Assembly: GCA_012274445.1 (NCBI GenBank)
Contig: JAAROD010000058.1
Location: 248,001 to 312,000, forward strand
Direction: 5' to 3'
DNA length: 64,000 nt
From: Sclerotiophoma versabilis
Lineage: Eukaryota; Ascomycota; Dothideomycetes; Pleosporales; Didymellaceae
Shown here: piece after piece, positions 1 to 11,533 of the stretch
How positions within the stretch are numbered: the first letter of the stretch is position 1
Layout: each line of letters begins with the position of its first letter
Notes under the pieces: model-generated
What the model was told of the DNA's origin: nothing
Databases searched by the model: none
Seen by the model: the letters and a program-made list of their open reading frames with translations, nothing else
Program-made: the position numbers and the translations under genes

Positions 1-570
1 CCTGAAATCAGTGTTCATCACCAGACCTTCATGAAGCAGGACCTTTCTTAAACTGATTGTTCAATGCCTGATCTTTCGCTTGTGCATGAAAGCTAGTGTG
101 CTTGTCGAACAGCCGACTTGCTGTATGTCTCGGCGCTTGACTTCCCATCTCTTAGCTGTGATTAGTGTCGGCCAGAAGCTGTACCATTTGTCCCAATATA
201 TCGAGAGGAGGTAATTGAGATTATCATCATCCGCCACTGAGAAGAGTAGGATCGCGAACTTGGTCAGTGTGATGTCAGTTGCAAGCAGCCTCAGAGTGTG
301 ATAGATTTAGCGGATATTCTAACAAAATCCAACTGGATGTGGAAGGTCTTCTCTATTTTATTGTAGGTCTTGGTCGACTGGAATCTCAACCTCTTCTTAT
401 TGTATGCTACGCCATCGGTATTGACAACCTTCTCCAACATGTCGCATGAACCATTCCCAAGCCGTTCCAGACCCCGAAAGGCCCGACTTTCGAGCTCACG
501 AAAATGATTCGTCTGTCGCCTTGGCCAAAGTTAAGCAGAGTAAGTACTGCTGGCGGATGGATACCTATCC
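1..570. other. No gene recognised
   Basis: Only short unsupported reading frames occur here. Base composition is ordinary (not AT-rich), unlike the eroded repeats after 44 kb. Confidence 0.5.
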
Positions 571-1014
571 TTGGCCATGATGAGCCGTCCCAGACCGATC
601 CCGGAAATAGCTTCCTCATACCAATGTTGGGTAAAGGACACTATCCTCGTGAGCAATTACACCAATCTTCATTGTACAGCTATAAAAGAAGCGTTTGAGC
701 AGCTTCATCACTGCTACAATAAAGTCGAACCACTGAGATCCGCACTTGCGAGAAGGTAAGACGTCCTAGCGGAAAGCGAATGGGAGTTTATGGACCAGGA
801 AGACAGCCTCCAGTTGACTGATCTGTTTCATTGCTTGATTCGGAGCTACTGCAGATTCAAGGAGCGACTGGCAGGCCTAGAGGCCCAGACAGCGATCCTT
901 CGCCAGCAGCAGGCTGAGCTGTTTGGTCCATCGGAGGATTGCATTTTGATATTACGAGTGCTAGAGTATTGGGATACTGAGTACGACGCAGACCCAGGAG
1001 TAGAAGAGTATTGA
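571..1014 (+). pseudogene. Fossil of the coiled-coil/WLL family
   Basis: One reading frame, broken by a single TAA near 757, resembles part of the N-terminal half of the intact coiled-coil proteins starting at 4351 and 15947. It has the sequence YNKVEPLRSAL, then SEWEFMDQED, then a leucine/glutamine-rich helix. These match the family's YNEVETLRNEL and LEWRFLDDEN segments. The stretch between them is shortened by several residues, and the polyproline and C-terminal REWLL parts are missing. It is probably a dead 5' fragment on the same strand as the intact gene at 4351. The link rests on short aligned blocks read by eye. Confidence 0.5.
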
Positions 1015-2617
1015 ATGTATCAAGCAATGCTATCGTACTGTGACTGTGTCAGCACTCTTTTGTCAAGGAACCTGCGTTATAGAGAGCTCGTTGAGTGTAG
1101 CATGGTTCAGCGATTTCAAGGGCTTGGCTCAAGGCTCGTTCATTGCGCGTGCTAAAGACTGCGTCTAGCGAGTACACATTGATGTTTCCCACCTCTGTGA
1201 CAAAACTTCGATTGCTTCCTCTTCGCTTGTTACCCCCTTCCTGAATCTGGCATTGTTCTCTGCCATAGCAACCAACGGCGACCAGCTGCATATTGCTATT
1301 CTTACACAGCAGTGGTACTGGGAGATGTGCTTACAGGATGTTCTCTTACTTCGTTCCTCCGCTTCACAAAGGACTTCTATGGTATCGCAATCTCCATTCT
1401 GATGGCTGAATCATACACCTGGGAGCCTCATTAGGTGGGCAGTTTATCGTTCGCAATACCCTGAACAATTAAGCCGATCATTGACAAACACACATTGACT
1501 GTTTGGCTTGAGTTGCTCTAGCTGTAGAAAGTGTCCTTGTTGACCTCATTGTTGCCAATATCCTGCAAGTTAATCGGGTACGCATCCTTGCTCCACCTAT
1601 TGGCGTCACACGAGGATCTGGAATGATTGAGACGAATCTTGTCCGTTCACAGATAAGGCTCAGTAAGCAGCGTGACAGGCTGCATCGTCCGGGACCGACT
1701 CTGGGTTAGGCGGGTCTCACAGGCCCGAGCCGTTGTGGAGCGGGAAAGCGGGGTCAGCTGCAGTGGTGCAACGAGCGCTTTCTCAAACACCAACCTCCAA
1801 CACTGACTCACCTTTTCAATAATCGACCCAACCCTGTTATATTGATGTATTGGCACCTGATTATTTGGCCATTGTGAGGGTCATCGCAGCTCGGTAATGC
1901 TTGCTTTCAGGCCCCCCGGACTTCACATGACGCCAGGGCGTGCCTCGCTGGCTCCAGTCCCGGCTTGGAAATATGTGCGGAACCGAACGCTGTACGTTAT
2001 CAACATGCCTTATAAGCCGTCAGTCCGGTCCGACAGTCAACCTTTTAATCCTTCGGCAGAAAGCTTACGTACATGCTCCAACCAGAGAGTGTAGATGAAG
2101 GCGCTTGGTACATGTATCGAACAGATGCAGATTAGTAGCGATCCGGTGTGGTTATGATATCCGCTGACAAGAAGTCCTACTCTTCCTAGTTTAGAACCGT
2201 GAAAATTAGCAACGACTTCACAAATAGTAGATTTCGCAGCAGGTTACTGAGGTATGTCACGGTAGAGAGACAGCACTTTGAGTTTCATAAGGCTGAGCTA
2301 TGGATGTTTTTAGCCCCGGTATCCATGGGCGCTTTGAGCCGAAAGCGAGACGCATTGGACCCGGTACGGGCCCCACCACACAACACGCACAGCAAAAGGT
2401 TGGGACCAATCGAGCTTTAAAGCCCGCTTGTCGACCCTCCTTTGGATGACAAGACGTTAAAGTAGTGGCTAACGTGTGTTCAATTGTCAGTGTAGTAAAC
2501 TACTCAACTAACGTATGTGTAGGTTGCAATTTGGCAAGAAAACGTAACACAGGGTTTCCGAAGCACAAGAGTAAGGAGAAACATAGGAAAACGTATTGTC
2601 TTCATGGCCTCGATGTC
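1015..2617. other. Intergenic, no supported gene
   Basis: Several 60-80 codon frames on both strands look random and match no family I know. The interval separates the coiled-coil fossil from the 3' end of the first DUF6590 gene. Confidence 0.4.
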
Positions 2618-3574
2618 TCAGTCATCATCGTCCTCGAAGTTCGCATCACGCCAGAACTTCACAAGCTTACTCATATCCTCATTGGTGACCTGGCCAATAT
2701 CTTTGACTTTGACATTTTTCTCGATAGAGACGGTCTTGCCAAAGTTGATGCGGGAAGCTGGCTTCATGGTTCCCGCGCCTTCAGCGGGATGGACTCTGAT
2801 AGCTTCGGCATGCATTCCTCGCTCCAATTCTCCCTCATAGTAGACAGGGGCTGTGTTGCTGAAGTGTATAACAGCATGATCTTCGGGGTTGCAACCAGGT
2901 TTGGTTGTCGCGCGTCCAGAATATGTTGAAATTCCACTAACAACATCAGTGAATGGACTGGCCGAGTGGATTGAACTCTTACCAAGCATAGATATGTCCT
3001 TTATCCTGAGGCACTTGAACAACCACAAACCTTCGGATGGTCGAATATGCCGACTCACCGTACTGAATCAGGCTGTACGACTCATCTGCGAGATTTCTAT
3101 TTGAGGTGGAGCCGGCTGACTCGACGTACAGCATGGAAAATACTCTTCCCTTCTTAAAAAAAGAAGCACAATCCCGGCCGCGTCTCACAAAATAGCCTGC
3201 TGCGGTTAGTCGGCTGCTCGTACTACTGAGCCTTCTACTGACTTGAATCGAGTGGCACAGCGTTTGCCTGCCAGATACGCTCAGCAGTCACTAAGCTGGC
3301 CAGTGATGCCGAGATTCCTACCAAGTCGTCAGCCAGGTCCAATGTGCTGAAAAGGCCATAATACCAGGATCACGCCGTGTAGTACTTGGAGATACAGGTG
3401 GTGTTGGTTGAAGCACTTGCGAGGCCCAGTGACACGTCGGGTTCCCTGATCTCTAGTAAGCTTTCCATGGTTGTCAGATGGGATAGACCAAGCAATCTCA
3501 CCAAGCTCATCGTAAACGATTATATAGTAGTTCTGGTGTTCTGGTGACCACACCCAATTAGTAGGGGCCGACAT
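2618..3574 (-). CDS. DUF6590-type protein 1, WW-like N-terminus (pair 1)
   Basis: Fungal protein of unknown function. The first exon starts at 3574 and encodes a WW-like motif (WVWSPEHQNYY, then AW about 11 residues later). The last three exons are well defined: one ending 3243, then 3196-2983 and 2936-2618. Introns are 46 bp, and the first has a GACTAAC branch site. Splicing in the last intron creates the conserved cysteine of YAC in the core RRFVVV...YAC...TYSGR. It is followed by KPGCNP.DHAVI, YYEGELE, SRINFGK and NVKVKDIG, and the protein ends in an acidic tail. Intron phases and the length of the last exon (319 nt) equal those of the paralogue at 16696-17738. The join between the WW exon and the exon ending at 3243 is not resolved; an acceptor near 3324 would fit. 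It is divergent from the coiled-coil gene at 4351. Family name is from memory. Confidence 0.7.
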
Positions 3575-4350
3575 GTTGCATGGCGTGACTGAGAAGCGTC
3601 CGTGAACCAGCTGCGACCTGGCTTTTAAGCACGTACTCTAGTTGGCGCCGAGTGATGCGGCTCTGCGGTTCACGGTTATTAAGCAGGCTTGTGGTGGGAA
3701 CACGCGCCGTGATCAATGTAGGTGTATGACTTGCCGCATCTCAGCAACCCTACCATCTTGACGCTGCAGCTGCAGATGCAGCTTTCAGTTCTCCAGAGCG
3801 GGGATAGCTGTAAGCGCGTGAAGGTTGCGTCGATGCGGCATGTGGCATGTGCCCACCCACGCCAAGACAAACACAACCTAAATCTAACGAGACACCGCGC
3901 CGCTCCGTGCAAGGTTTCTAATGGGCTGGGTTCGATGCCTCCGACGCACAGACGCAGCGCACAGCAATCAATATGCGGGCTGGAATCAAGGGGGAGTTGC
4001 GCCTGCATATTTGTTCTTCCATTATTTGCCTGTTCCACTTGATCCTCAAGCCATCTTTTGGGCTGACGCATGCTGGACAGCAGACCTTCCGTTTCTTACA
4101 TCCAGTCGAACGCCTCTTATATCACCCCACGTGTAGCAGACGATACCTTAGGTTATCCGCAGACTGTGCAGTCTGTCGACGTGGACCAGCCACAGTGGTA
4201 AGGCTGAAGAGTCAGGCACAGCTCCACGCCACCGTATACAAGAGCCGGCTGTTTCTGCCTACTGTCGAATGAGCCCAAGAAGTCAACACATCTTAGTTTC
4301 TGTGACGATGGTGAGGGCTCTAAAGCCCGCTTCCAAGAACCATCTTTGTC
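3575..4350. promoter_or_regulatory. Divergent promoter region of pair 1
   Basis: A 776-bp gap lies between the start codons of the DUF6590 gene (minus) and the coiled-coil gene (plus). It contains no supported gene. A TTATAT stretch near 4117 and a TTTTAAG near 3631 could be core promoter sequence, but neither is diagnostic. Pairs 2 and 3 have gaps of 690 and 748 bp. Confidence 0.4.
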
Positions 4351-6417
4351 ATGAACCCTCAACCTGGCCCTGCAAACCTGAGGGATCAACAGCAACCAGA
4401 TTTCCGTCTTGTGCAAGACATTCGGGATCAGCTACAAGCAATATTGGAAGTACAGAGAAAAATAGAAGAGGCCCGGGAAGACTTGTTGCTAAAACGCGAG
4501 AATGTACGAGTTTCTAGCAAGAAGGTGTACCAGCAGAGGGTTGAAACAGGTGATGCTGAGGCTGAGTTGATGAACGAGCTTCGAAGGTTTGTAAGCCTCA
4601 ACCAAGACACCCTTCCTCCTGCAGTTATGTCTGCGTTTGATAAGGTTGAGGCTAAGAGAGATGCTCTTGGGGTACTGGAGGATGACTATCTTAAGATCGA
4701 ACGAGCTCTTACTGGGTACGAATGGACTTTCATGGAAGACGAGACGGAGTTTTATCAGTTGGACCTGCAAGAACTCAAATCAACTATCGAAAGTCTGGTG
4801 GAGAAACAACAGAAGATTGCCCATCCTTCGAAAGTTCAAAAGTCCTCCGATTTTATGCCTTCACCACTACCACTTCACCCTCCGCCTCCGCCTCCACCTC
4901 CACCACTGCCACCTCATCTATTTCTTAACCCACCCTCACTCGGCCACTTCAACTGGACAACTCCAACCGTATTTCGACCTACCGTAGCGCCACTGCCTCA
5001 CCATTCTCAACAAACAGAGGGAGAGTGGACACGACATAGTATCAACACTGCGACTTCCAATCTCACCACTTTAAAAAAAGAGTTCGAAACCATGCGAAAG
5101 ACACAAGTGGAACGGCTCGATGCAGGATTGGCTCTGGAGCTTTTTGAGCATGATTGTTCGTTGACTGATTCTCAACGTGCAATCACGAAACCCGACCGTT
5201 TCACATTTCCCGCTAAGTATTTCGATATCTTAGATCGACTCGCCGAATGTGAGGTTGAGATACAGAATCTCAAGACGAAGGAAATGCAGGAAGAGATTAC
5301 CGTCACGGCCATAGAGCGTCGTAATTCCGCTCCAGCCCAGCCGCCGCTTTACACGCCTGCACCTTCAGAAATGGCCAGGGCTCTGTCAGACAGTGCCGTG
5401 CCATCACTTTCTGAAGACCCTACATCAAAGCATAGAATTCGCGAGTGGCTGCTGACGGACTTGAAACAAAGTCCTGTACAGAGAACGCTCTATTTGAATA
5501 CACTTGAGGGTTTTGGAGTTCTGGGCTCGCAGGACGACGATTGGATAGAGAGAGCCTCACACTATTGGAGTTTGGATAGCTCTACCGAATTGCTGGATGC
5601 GGAATTGAATCCCTCCATTGTGACTGACGACACGAGTGATCAACCACATGTTGAGGAAGAATTCTCCACGTTCCATGATCGTTACAAGCCATCATCATCA
5701 ATCTCTGATGAGGTTGCACATCACGACCAATCTCACCTAGTCTATCCACCTCTAAGGATCTTCGAGAAGCATGTAATAGCTGGCAGTGTTGATACAAAGA
5801 TTGATGCTGCAACAGTGGTGCCAGTCATACCATCCGCGGTATCAATGCAACTCTCGGTTGCAACCTCTCGGCCCCGTGCAGCCAGTTGTCCAACTATCCA
5901 GGTCTCCGAACATCGACACAGTGTTGAAGACCGTGGTGTATCGCAGCCACCAATCGACACGAAAAACGAAGTCACGGTTTACAGATCACCTGGAACTAGA
6001 GAAATCACGAGATCTGTCCACAACCATGTGCCGGGAAGTTTGACGTTTGACGTTTTGCCCGAAATCAGTACGCACAGTGGAACGGATTTATCTTCAGATG
6101 CTCCACATCTTTCTCCGGTCAACCCCTTTCTTAGTCCGCCAAATCATAATACCTTGCATGAATTGGTTGATCCCGCGTCCAATGGACCACTCTCATACAC
6201 TGAAATAAGAATTTACCTTACTCCACCAACTCGGCCGACTTCACCACGCCCATTGTCCGAGCACGAGGGCCGTAGAGTCGAACAGAATCGTATCGGTCAG
6301 CTTTTCTCTAACTTGAGGCAGCGAAGAAGGACCAAGAGTACACCCGCTGTGTTCATTGCACAGGAGCAAGAAGATACCGTGAGTTGGCTACGTTATTGCC
6401 ATGAGGAGCAAGACTAA
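4351..6417 (+). CDS. Coiled-coil/polyproline protein with WLL module 1 (pair 1)
   Basis: Intronless, 688 aa. Unknown function, but clearly a paralogue of the proteins at 9890 and 15947. Residues about 15-160 are heptad-rich and charged. They include VETGDAEAE, KVEAKRDALGVLEDDY and YEWTFMEDETEFYQ. Residues about 170-195 form a polyproline tract. A second coiled coil (LTTLKKEFETMRKTQ) covers about 240-330. The C-terminal module begins near residue 362 with RIREWLLTDLKQS and ends with DDWIERASHYWSLD. After that comes a long serine/threonine-rich, probably disordered tail with a basic patch (LRQRRRTKSTP) near the end. There is no signal peptide or membrane segment. The ATG at 4351 follows a purine at -3 and leaves the conserved coiled coil intact. 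It is head-to-head with the DUF6590 gene at 3574. Confidence 0.8.
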   Translation: MNPQPGPANLRDQQQPDFRLVQDIRDQLQAILEVQRKIEEAREDLLLKRENVRVSSKKVYQQRVETGDAEAELMNELRRFVSLNQDTLPPAVMSAFDKVEAKRDALGVLEDDYLKIERALTGYEWTFMEDETEFYQLDLQELKSTIESLVEKQQKIAHPSKVQKSSDFMPSPLPLHPPPPPPPPPLPPHLFLNPPSLGHFNWTTPTVFRPTVAPLPHHSQQTEGEWTRHSINTATSNLTTLKKEFETMRKTQVERLDAGLALELFEHDCSLTDSQRAITKPDRFTFPAKYFDILDRLAECEVEIQNLKTKEMQEEITVTAIERRNSAPAQPPLYTPAPSEMARALSDSAVPSLSEDPTSKHRIREWLLTDLKQSPVQRTLYLNTLEGFGVLGSQDDDWIERASHYWSLDSSTELLDAELNPSIVTDDTSDQPHVEEEFSTFHDRYKPSSSISDEVAHHDQSHLVYPPLRIFEKHVIAGSVDTKIDAATVVPVIPSAVSMQLSVATSRPRAASCPTIQVSEHRHSVEDRGVSQPPIDTKNEVTVYRSPGTREITRSVHNHVPGSLTFDVLPEISTHSGTDLSSDAPHLSPVNPFLSPPNHNTLHELVDPASNGPLSYTEIRIYLTPPTRPTSPRPLSEHEGRRVEQNRIGQLFSNLRQRRRTKSTPAVFIAQEQEDTVSWLRYCHEEQD

Positions 6418-8153
6418 CTGTTTCCTAGCCCAAACGAAAGAGAACAGAGCTTCCTTTAGGAGTTGTTTTTCATCGATCTTGATACACATCGGCTGTTCTT
6501 CACACTCTCTGCACTCCTTTCTTGAGACATTACATTATGTACAACATCCACATTGCGTTCTGCCTTGCTGTACAGGTTTCTGGTTTTGGATACTAGACTT
6601 GATAGCGATTTGATTTTACACATTTTTCCTTTTTATCGAATTAGCGCTTCATATAGAAAGACTTGGATTTCTTGCGTAATCTATCAGACTCGTTCAGATT
6701 TATTCTGTCTGCAGCATTTGCGGCTCCCATAATAAATAAAACAGCATACCCAGCTTTATATAAAACAGATAAAATAGGTTGGAAATTGCATGAACAACCG
6801 CTACACAAGAGCCATTACGCTTTTGTTTACGAGTCGGTACAGGAAGAGATCTACGACGATCTGTTTGTTCAAAAGACTGCAGTCATTGATGTGGATATAT
6901 CCCTGTTAAGGCAAGAGCATTCGTTCGTCCGGGAACTAATACCGCCTGCTTTCGTTGCTTTTGCCTTGCTGATCGGTGGCTGATGCAGCCTTCCGCTCGG
7001 AATGTAAGACGAGTCATTGCCGGCTGTCATTCATGCCTTCGGTGCTTCTGTCAACTCAGACAAACGCATATTCACAGCGTTTGAGGAGAAACAAGATTAA
7101 TTGAGAAGCTTTGGAGATCACTTGAGAACACTCAGGTTTTATTTCTGCGCTAGAGGCGCGGAGAAAGGCACACGTGAGTCTCCTATGTGTGCATCAGCAC
7201 GGACAACCAAAATGTGTTGTTCAAGCACAATGTTCTTATCTCAAAAAGACAACTCCCAATCCAGTGGACATAAACAGGAAACTAAGGCAGTTTGTTACCC
7301 TGGTGAGACCTTCCACCCGCGCGGACGGTTCGGATATTCAAGGTCGACTGCACATCAGCACCATGTCTTACTCCAAACATGTAAGCAGGGCGTGTGATGC
7401 CGAGTGGTCAAAGTGTTTGAACAAGGACCCTTCCGCACCTTTCTAGCATGGATTGATAGTTCTGTGGACTGAGTGCGAGGCCAAATACACACATTTTCGC
7501 AAAGATCAGACGAGTGCTGAGCATGTTGATGTACATAAAAATCTCACCTATTACGAAGGAGTCACCATGGTAGCTTCAACAAAGAATCCAGTAACGTCAG
7601 GATCCCAATGAGCATGGAGAAAGTCATGTGAGCAACTCCGGCCGGCAATCTCATTGCACTTGGATCAACGTACTGTTCCCAGTCCTGATGTGAAAGAAGT
7701 CACTCAGGAGTTGCCATTGAGTAGTTTCTGGATGTCGCAAGACCAATATCAAATACACATGTATTCCTCAGATTACCACAAACATTATATCCATTCAAAG
7801 GTTTTTCTTTGACAATGTGTTTGACAATGTGCACAAGAGATGAGTCGACATGAAGCAATTATAGATCGACCCGTCATGAGAACAAAGACGACATGCAGAA
7901 CGTATTGTGGGAAAGAAGAATGTGAGGCCATCCTAGAAGCCCTAAGCTTGAAGATCCAGTTCTGTGTACGAAAGATAAATCAGCCTTGGGGTGTTTTCCA
8001 TGCCTGGTTGGACAGCATCGTAAGTCGCAATCTGTGTAAGAGAGAACAAAGAAGAGATAAACAAATCTAAGATCGACGAGAAGCTGTGCGAAGAGGCGTA
8101 ATGCGGATGACACCCCTTTGGAGGGGATGCTCCCGTACATCTTGAGGCTACGC
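6418..8153. other. Intergenic, no supported gene
   Basis: A 106-codon frame at 6663-6983 begins at TTG and matches nothing I recognise. The rest holds only short frames. The first 250 bases downstream of the coiled-coil gene are T-rich, as expected for a 3' UTR. Confidence 0.4.
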
Positions 8154-9199
8154 TCAATCTGCATTGACAGAAACGTCAGCGGCTTGATTTGTGCCTCCGT
8201 TCTCTTCCGTCCAATTGCCTATCAGTGTATGTACCTGATCTCGAGGTACATAGCCGATGTCTTTGACTTTGACGTTGTACTGAATGGGATGGTGGATTCC
8301 AAAATAAATTCGCGACGCGAAGTGAAGTGGACCGACGCCTTCGGCCATAACAACAGCAATAGCTGGCTTCGTAATTCCAGTCTCTCCTTGCAGGAGGTGA
8401 GGAGTCGTTCCCCACGAATGAGCTATGGCATGCTCGCTGGCGCGAACACCATTCTTTGTACAACCCCGCCCGGAGTATGTGAAGATTGGACAAGCATAAC
8501 AAAACTCTCGCCTCTTGCGCACAACAACAAACCGTCTCACATTAGTATAGACGATATTGCCTGCGTGTTTAACTTCGCTGAGGGATCGTGATGTATTGTA
8601 ATCAACTGGCTTCCGGGTCGCACCTGCGGTCTCATTCCACATGACGGCAATGACCTTCCCTTCGGTGAAAAAGGTGACAGGGTGTACTTGGAACGAAAAG
8701 TCCAGTTCTTCGTAATGCAGACTTTGCCCGCCCGGAACGTACTCTCCGTGAATTGCAGGGCCTTCACCCCTTGGAAGCTTACTCTCTGGGTAAAGGTTCG
8801 CACTATGGTGCTGCTGCACATTACCTGTGAATCCATGTGTGTAAGAAGTCCTGGAGGCGCCTCGCTGAGCATGTGAAGGTTGAGCATTTGAAGGTTGAGC
8901 GTACGATTGACTGCGATTTCCCTGAGTTGCAGTTGCGACATAAGAGCCGCTATCTTGTTGACTAGCAGACCAGGAAGTGGCTTCTGCTCTTCCAGCGCTG
9001 GGACGTGTCAGGTTGACACAGCGTTCGCGTTTGTACACTTACGGCACATTCCAGTCAAGGAATTCCCATTGGTCTAGTTCATGCTTTAGCTTACCACGGT
9101 CTCGGTCTGCCGCATGTAACACTTACTTGTTGTGTAGTTGAAAGTCTGTCGAAAGTACCGTTGGTGCTCGACGCTCCACACGACGTTTATGGTCGACAT
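8154..9199 (-). CDS. DUF6590-type protein 2, WW-like N-terminus (pair 2)
   Basis: Three exons, 9199-9127, 9073-9043 and 8997-8154, give 315 aa in frame. Introns are 53 and 45 bp with GTAAGT donors. The first two exons encode the WW-like motif (VWSVEHQRYF, then QWEFLDW), so the motif is split by an intron. A low-complexity linker with AQPSNAQPSHAQ repeats follows. The DUF6590-like domain then reads FFTEGKVIAVMW, RRFVVVRK, CYACPIFTYSGRGC, EHAIAHSWG, GETGITKP, SRIYFG and NVKVKDIG. Unlike the proteins of pairs 1 and 3 it has no intron in YAC and none before the FF-x(2)-G-[RK]-V motif, so it is a distinct subfamily. The same lineage is seen as a fossil at 19690. It is divergent from the coiled-coil gene at 9890. 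Function unknown. Confidence 0.75.
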
Positions 9200-9889
9200 A
9201 GTGGACTTTGCGCACGTACAACGTTCTCCAACACCGCTTCTAGGTTATAATCATTGCCACGTCGTCGAGGGCGTACTTAAGCCCCCTTTGAGTGGCCAGA
9301 TTGCGGCTCTGCTGCATGTCCGAACAACACATAGTATGCATACTCTGATGAGGTGAATTCACATGATAGCCAGATGCAATTACGCGAGATAGGCGATTGG
9401 TGGAGAAGCGCAAATGTTGGTGGCAGACTTGCAGTTTGCAGAACGGGCGGGTTGGTCCTTTCTTGGTCGCACGGAGCACCAATCCAATTTCCCGTAAGCC
9501 CGGGGTGGCGGTAGGCGCTTGTTCAATGTGGCTACGTCTGCATTGCTGCAGCCCACGGACATACGATCCTGACTTATCTAGCCCCCCTTCTATACTCATG
9601 ACCTTTTTCTGCCTTCCGATGTTTCGGCTATGGGCGCTCGTCATTGTCGATGTCGTTCGGCAAAAGCAATACACAAGCTGATGGCATCCAGGATCTCCGG
9701 TGTGTGTGCGCGTATCTACTGCTAAATAGCAGTGCATGCTGAGACCTATCTGACATCTTAAAAGTCTCACCACGGTATGAAGCAAATTCACAGTTGGAAG
9801 TCGTACCGCCACAAACAGTGCCGGCTGCATCCAACGAAATCCCTATTCATGGAGAAATATCCGGCAATTTCACGAACGCTTCACCTCAG
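9200..9889. promoter_or_regulatory. Divergent promoter region of pair 2
   Basis: A 690-bp gap separates the two start codons. The reading frame of the plus-strand gene is open upstream to 9794 but has no ATG there, so the last hundred bases may be 5' UTR or part of an unseen exon. Confidence 0.35.
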
Positions 9890-11533
9890 ATGACAGGACA
9901 TCTATTACCAGGACAACGGCCTGATGTGCCTGTACCGGAACAAACTGTGCCCAATGTCCAAGCAGCCTTCTTGCTCTGTCCGCCGCCGCCGCCACCACCA
10001 CTTGGCTGTGATGCTAAAGATTTGCATGCCCTTCAGGAGAAACTTCGAGACTCCCGCGAAGCCTTGGTTGGAGCAAGGTTTCGCCTGCACACTAGGCGTC
10101 GTGAACTTCGGGATTTCAGGCAACAGACAAGTGCACAAATTGGGGCCGCATTCAACTTGTTCAAGCAACATCTTCTGAGTCAAAACACGCCTCTGCCTTC
10201 TCAAATTTTGAGATCCTTACAAGAGGTTGATGAGTGGCGAGACAAGCTTGGGAATGTGGAGACCGACTACGACGATGAAGAGGAAAGATACAATCGACAG
10301 GAATGGAGCTATACACAGTTGGAGGAGATTCTCATGGACAATCTACCAGATGGTGCCATTATAACTCATACACTTCAGCCTCGCGAAACACAAGCAATCG
10401 AGACCGACTTTGTTACACGGTTTGCTGATGCCACAGCTGATATCATGAATTATTCGAACCTCGATGAGTTAGTGCAGATGTCCTTGGAAGAAAGACAGAG
10501 GCCATCTGAACAAGGCAACCGCACGTTAGCTGGACCAACGAAGATTGATGATCATATAAGCTGTTTCATTCCACGGGGTGCGCGATCCCATCAAGACAGA
10601 TCTGCCAACGAAACGCAGACCTTGCTGCCACGATCTTTCAGTGAGGCCGACCTAGATACTGCACGTCTGCAATGGTCCAACATCCGCTATCGCATCAATG
10701 AATGGCTCCTAGGTAATCTAAAGAGCTCGACACTTCAGCAGCAGCGCCTCCGCGATGCTCTCTCTCATCACAGCTTAAGAGACCGCGACTGGTTCCAAAC
10801 AGTCAATCAACATTGGTACTCGGATAGTCCACATGGTTCTTTTTTCCACACTGGGGATACGACCGTCTCTGATTCGACTGGGGATCAACCAATGCCACAG
10901 CCTGCCGGTGCAGAGATGCGTGATATCCCTTTAAAGGATCAGTTCAAGACTGAGGAACTGACGTTCCTGCGAAATGACGCACAAGATGATGCAGCACGAT
11001 TCCCATTGCCAGCTTCGATGTCTAATCTTTCTGATGCAGGCCAGACTACTATCTTTCCAGAAACACCTACTGAAAGCCATCTGCACTCCATGCCTGGTAC
11101 GAATAGTCAAGCAGACGTACTGTCCGGTTTGCATATAACTCAAGAAGGAATCTGCCCTAGTACCTCGATCTCAGATCCCGACAGTGGATGCAAAACTACA
11201 AACACTGAAATCTCCCAGCATGATGCCGTCTGTCTGGAAAACGAAGGAGAAGTGACTGGCCACATCAACTACCAGCGTCACGATTCTGCTTTTCCAGACG
11301 GTAGAGAGAGAAGGGAAAACACTTTGCTTGAGTCCCATGCACGTAACCAGGGAGCGCAAAACCCCGTACAGCAGTCTTCTCAGCTTTTCATACATGTTCT
11401 TGGCTCTGAATCATGGAACTTACCTCTTCTTCGATTGACACCTGTTGCACAGGGCGTTCAGCGACTTGATTGTATTCCGTTTGTCTCTTTACCGGATACC
11501 CCATTCTGTCTTCCTGGTCCGCCCAAATTTTGA
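9890..11533 (+). CDS. Coiled-coil/polyproline protein with WLL module 2 (pair 2)
   Basis: 547 aa from the first in-frame ATG (9890). The frame is open back to 9794 but only via TTG, and I see no convincing upstream exon. A seven-proline run (LLCPPPPPPPLG) comes before the first coiled coil rather than after it, which is the reverse of the paralogues. The coiled coil (LQEKLRDSREALVGARF through VETDYDDEEERY, ending QEWSYTQLEE) aligns with the other two but is clearly more divergent. The C-terminal module RINEWLLGNLKSS...DWFQTVNQHWYSD begins near residue 267. The tail is serine/threonine/glutamate-rich. No catalytic motif, signal peptide or membrane segment is visible. It pairs head-to-head with the DUF6590 gene at 9199, which is also the divergent member of its own family. 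Confidence 0.75.
   Translation: MTGHLLPGQRPDVPVPEQTVPNVQAAFLLCPPPPPPPLGCDAKDLHALQEKLRDSREALVGARFRLHTRRRELRDFRQQTSAQIGAAFNLFKQHLLSQNTPLPSQILRSLQEVDEWRDKLGNVETDYDDEEERYNRQEWSYTQLEEILMDNLPDGAIITHTLQPRETQAIETDFVTRFADATADIMNYSNLDELVQMSLEERQRPSEQGNRTLAGPTKIDDHISCFIPRGARSHQDRSANETQTLLPRSFSEADLDTARLQWSNIRYRINEWLLGNLKSSTLQQQRLRDALSHHSLRDRDWFQTVNQHWYSDSPHGSFFHTGDTTVSDSTGDQPMPQPAGAEMRDIPLKDQFKTEELTFLRNDAQDDAARFPLPASMSNLSDAGQTTIFPETPTESHLHSMPGTNSQADVLSGLHITQEGICPSTSISDPDSGCKTTNTEISQHDAVCLENEGEVTGHINYQRHDSAFPDGRERRENTLLESHARNQGAQNPVQQSSQLFIHVLGSESWNLPLLRLTPVAQGVQRLDCIPFVSLPDTPFCLPGPPKF

Noticed and set aside
6663..6983. 106-codon plus-strand frame after coiled-coil gene 1
   Set aside because: Starts at TTG, no ATG or splice site supports it, and no family resemblance.
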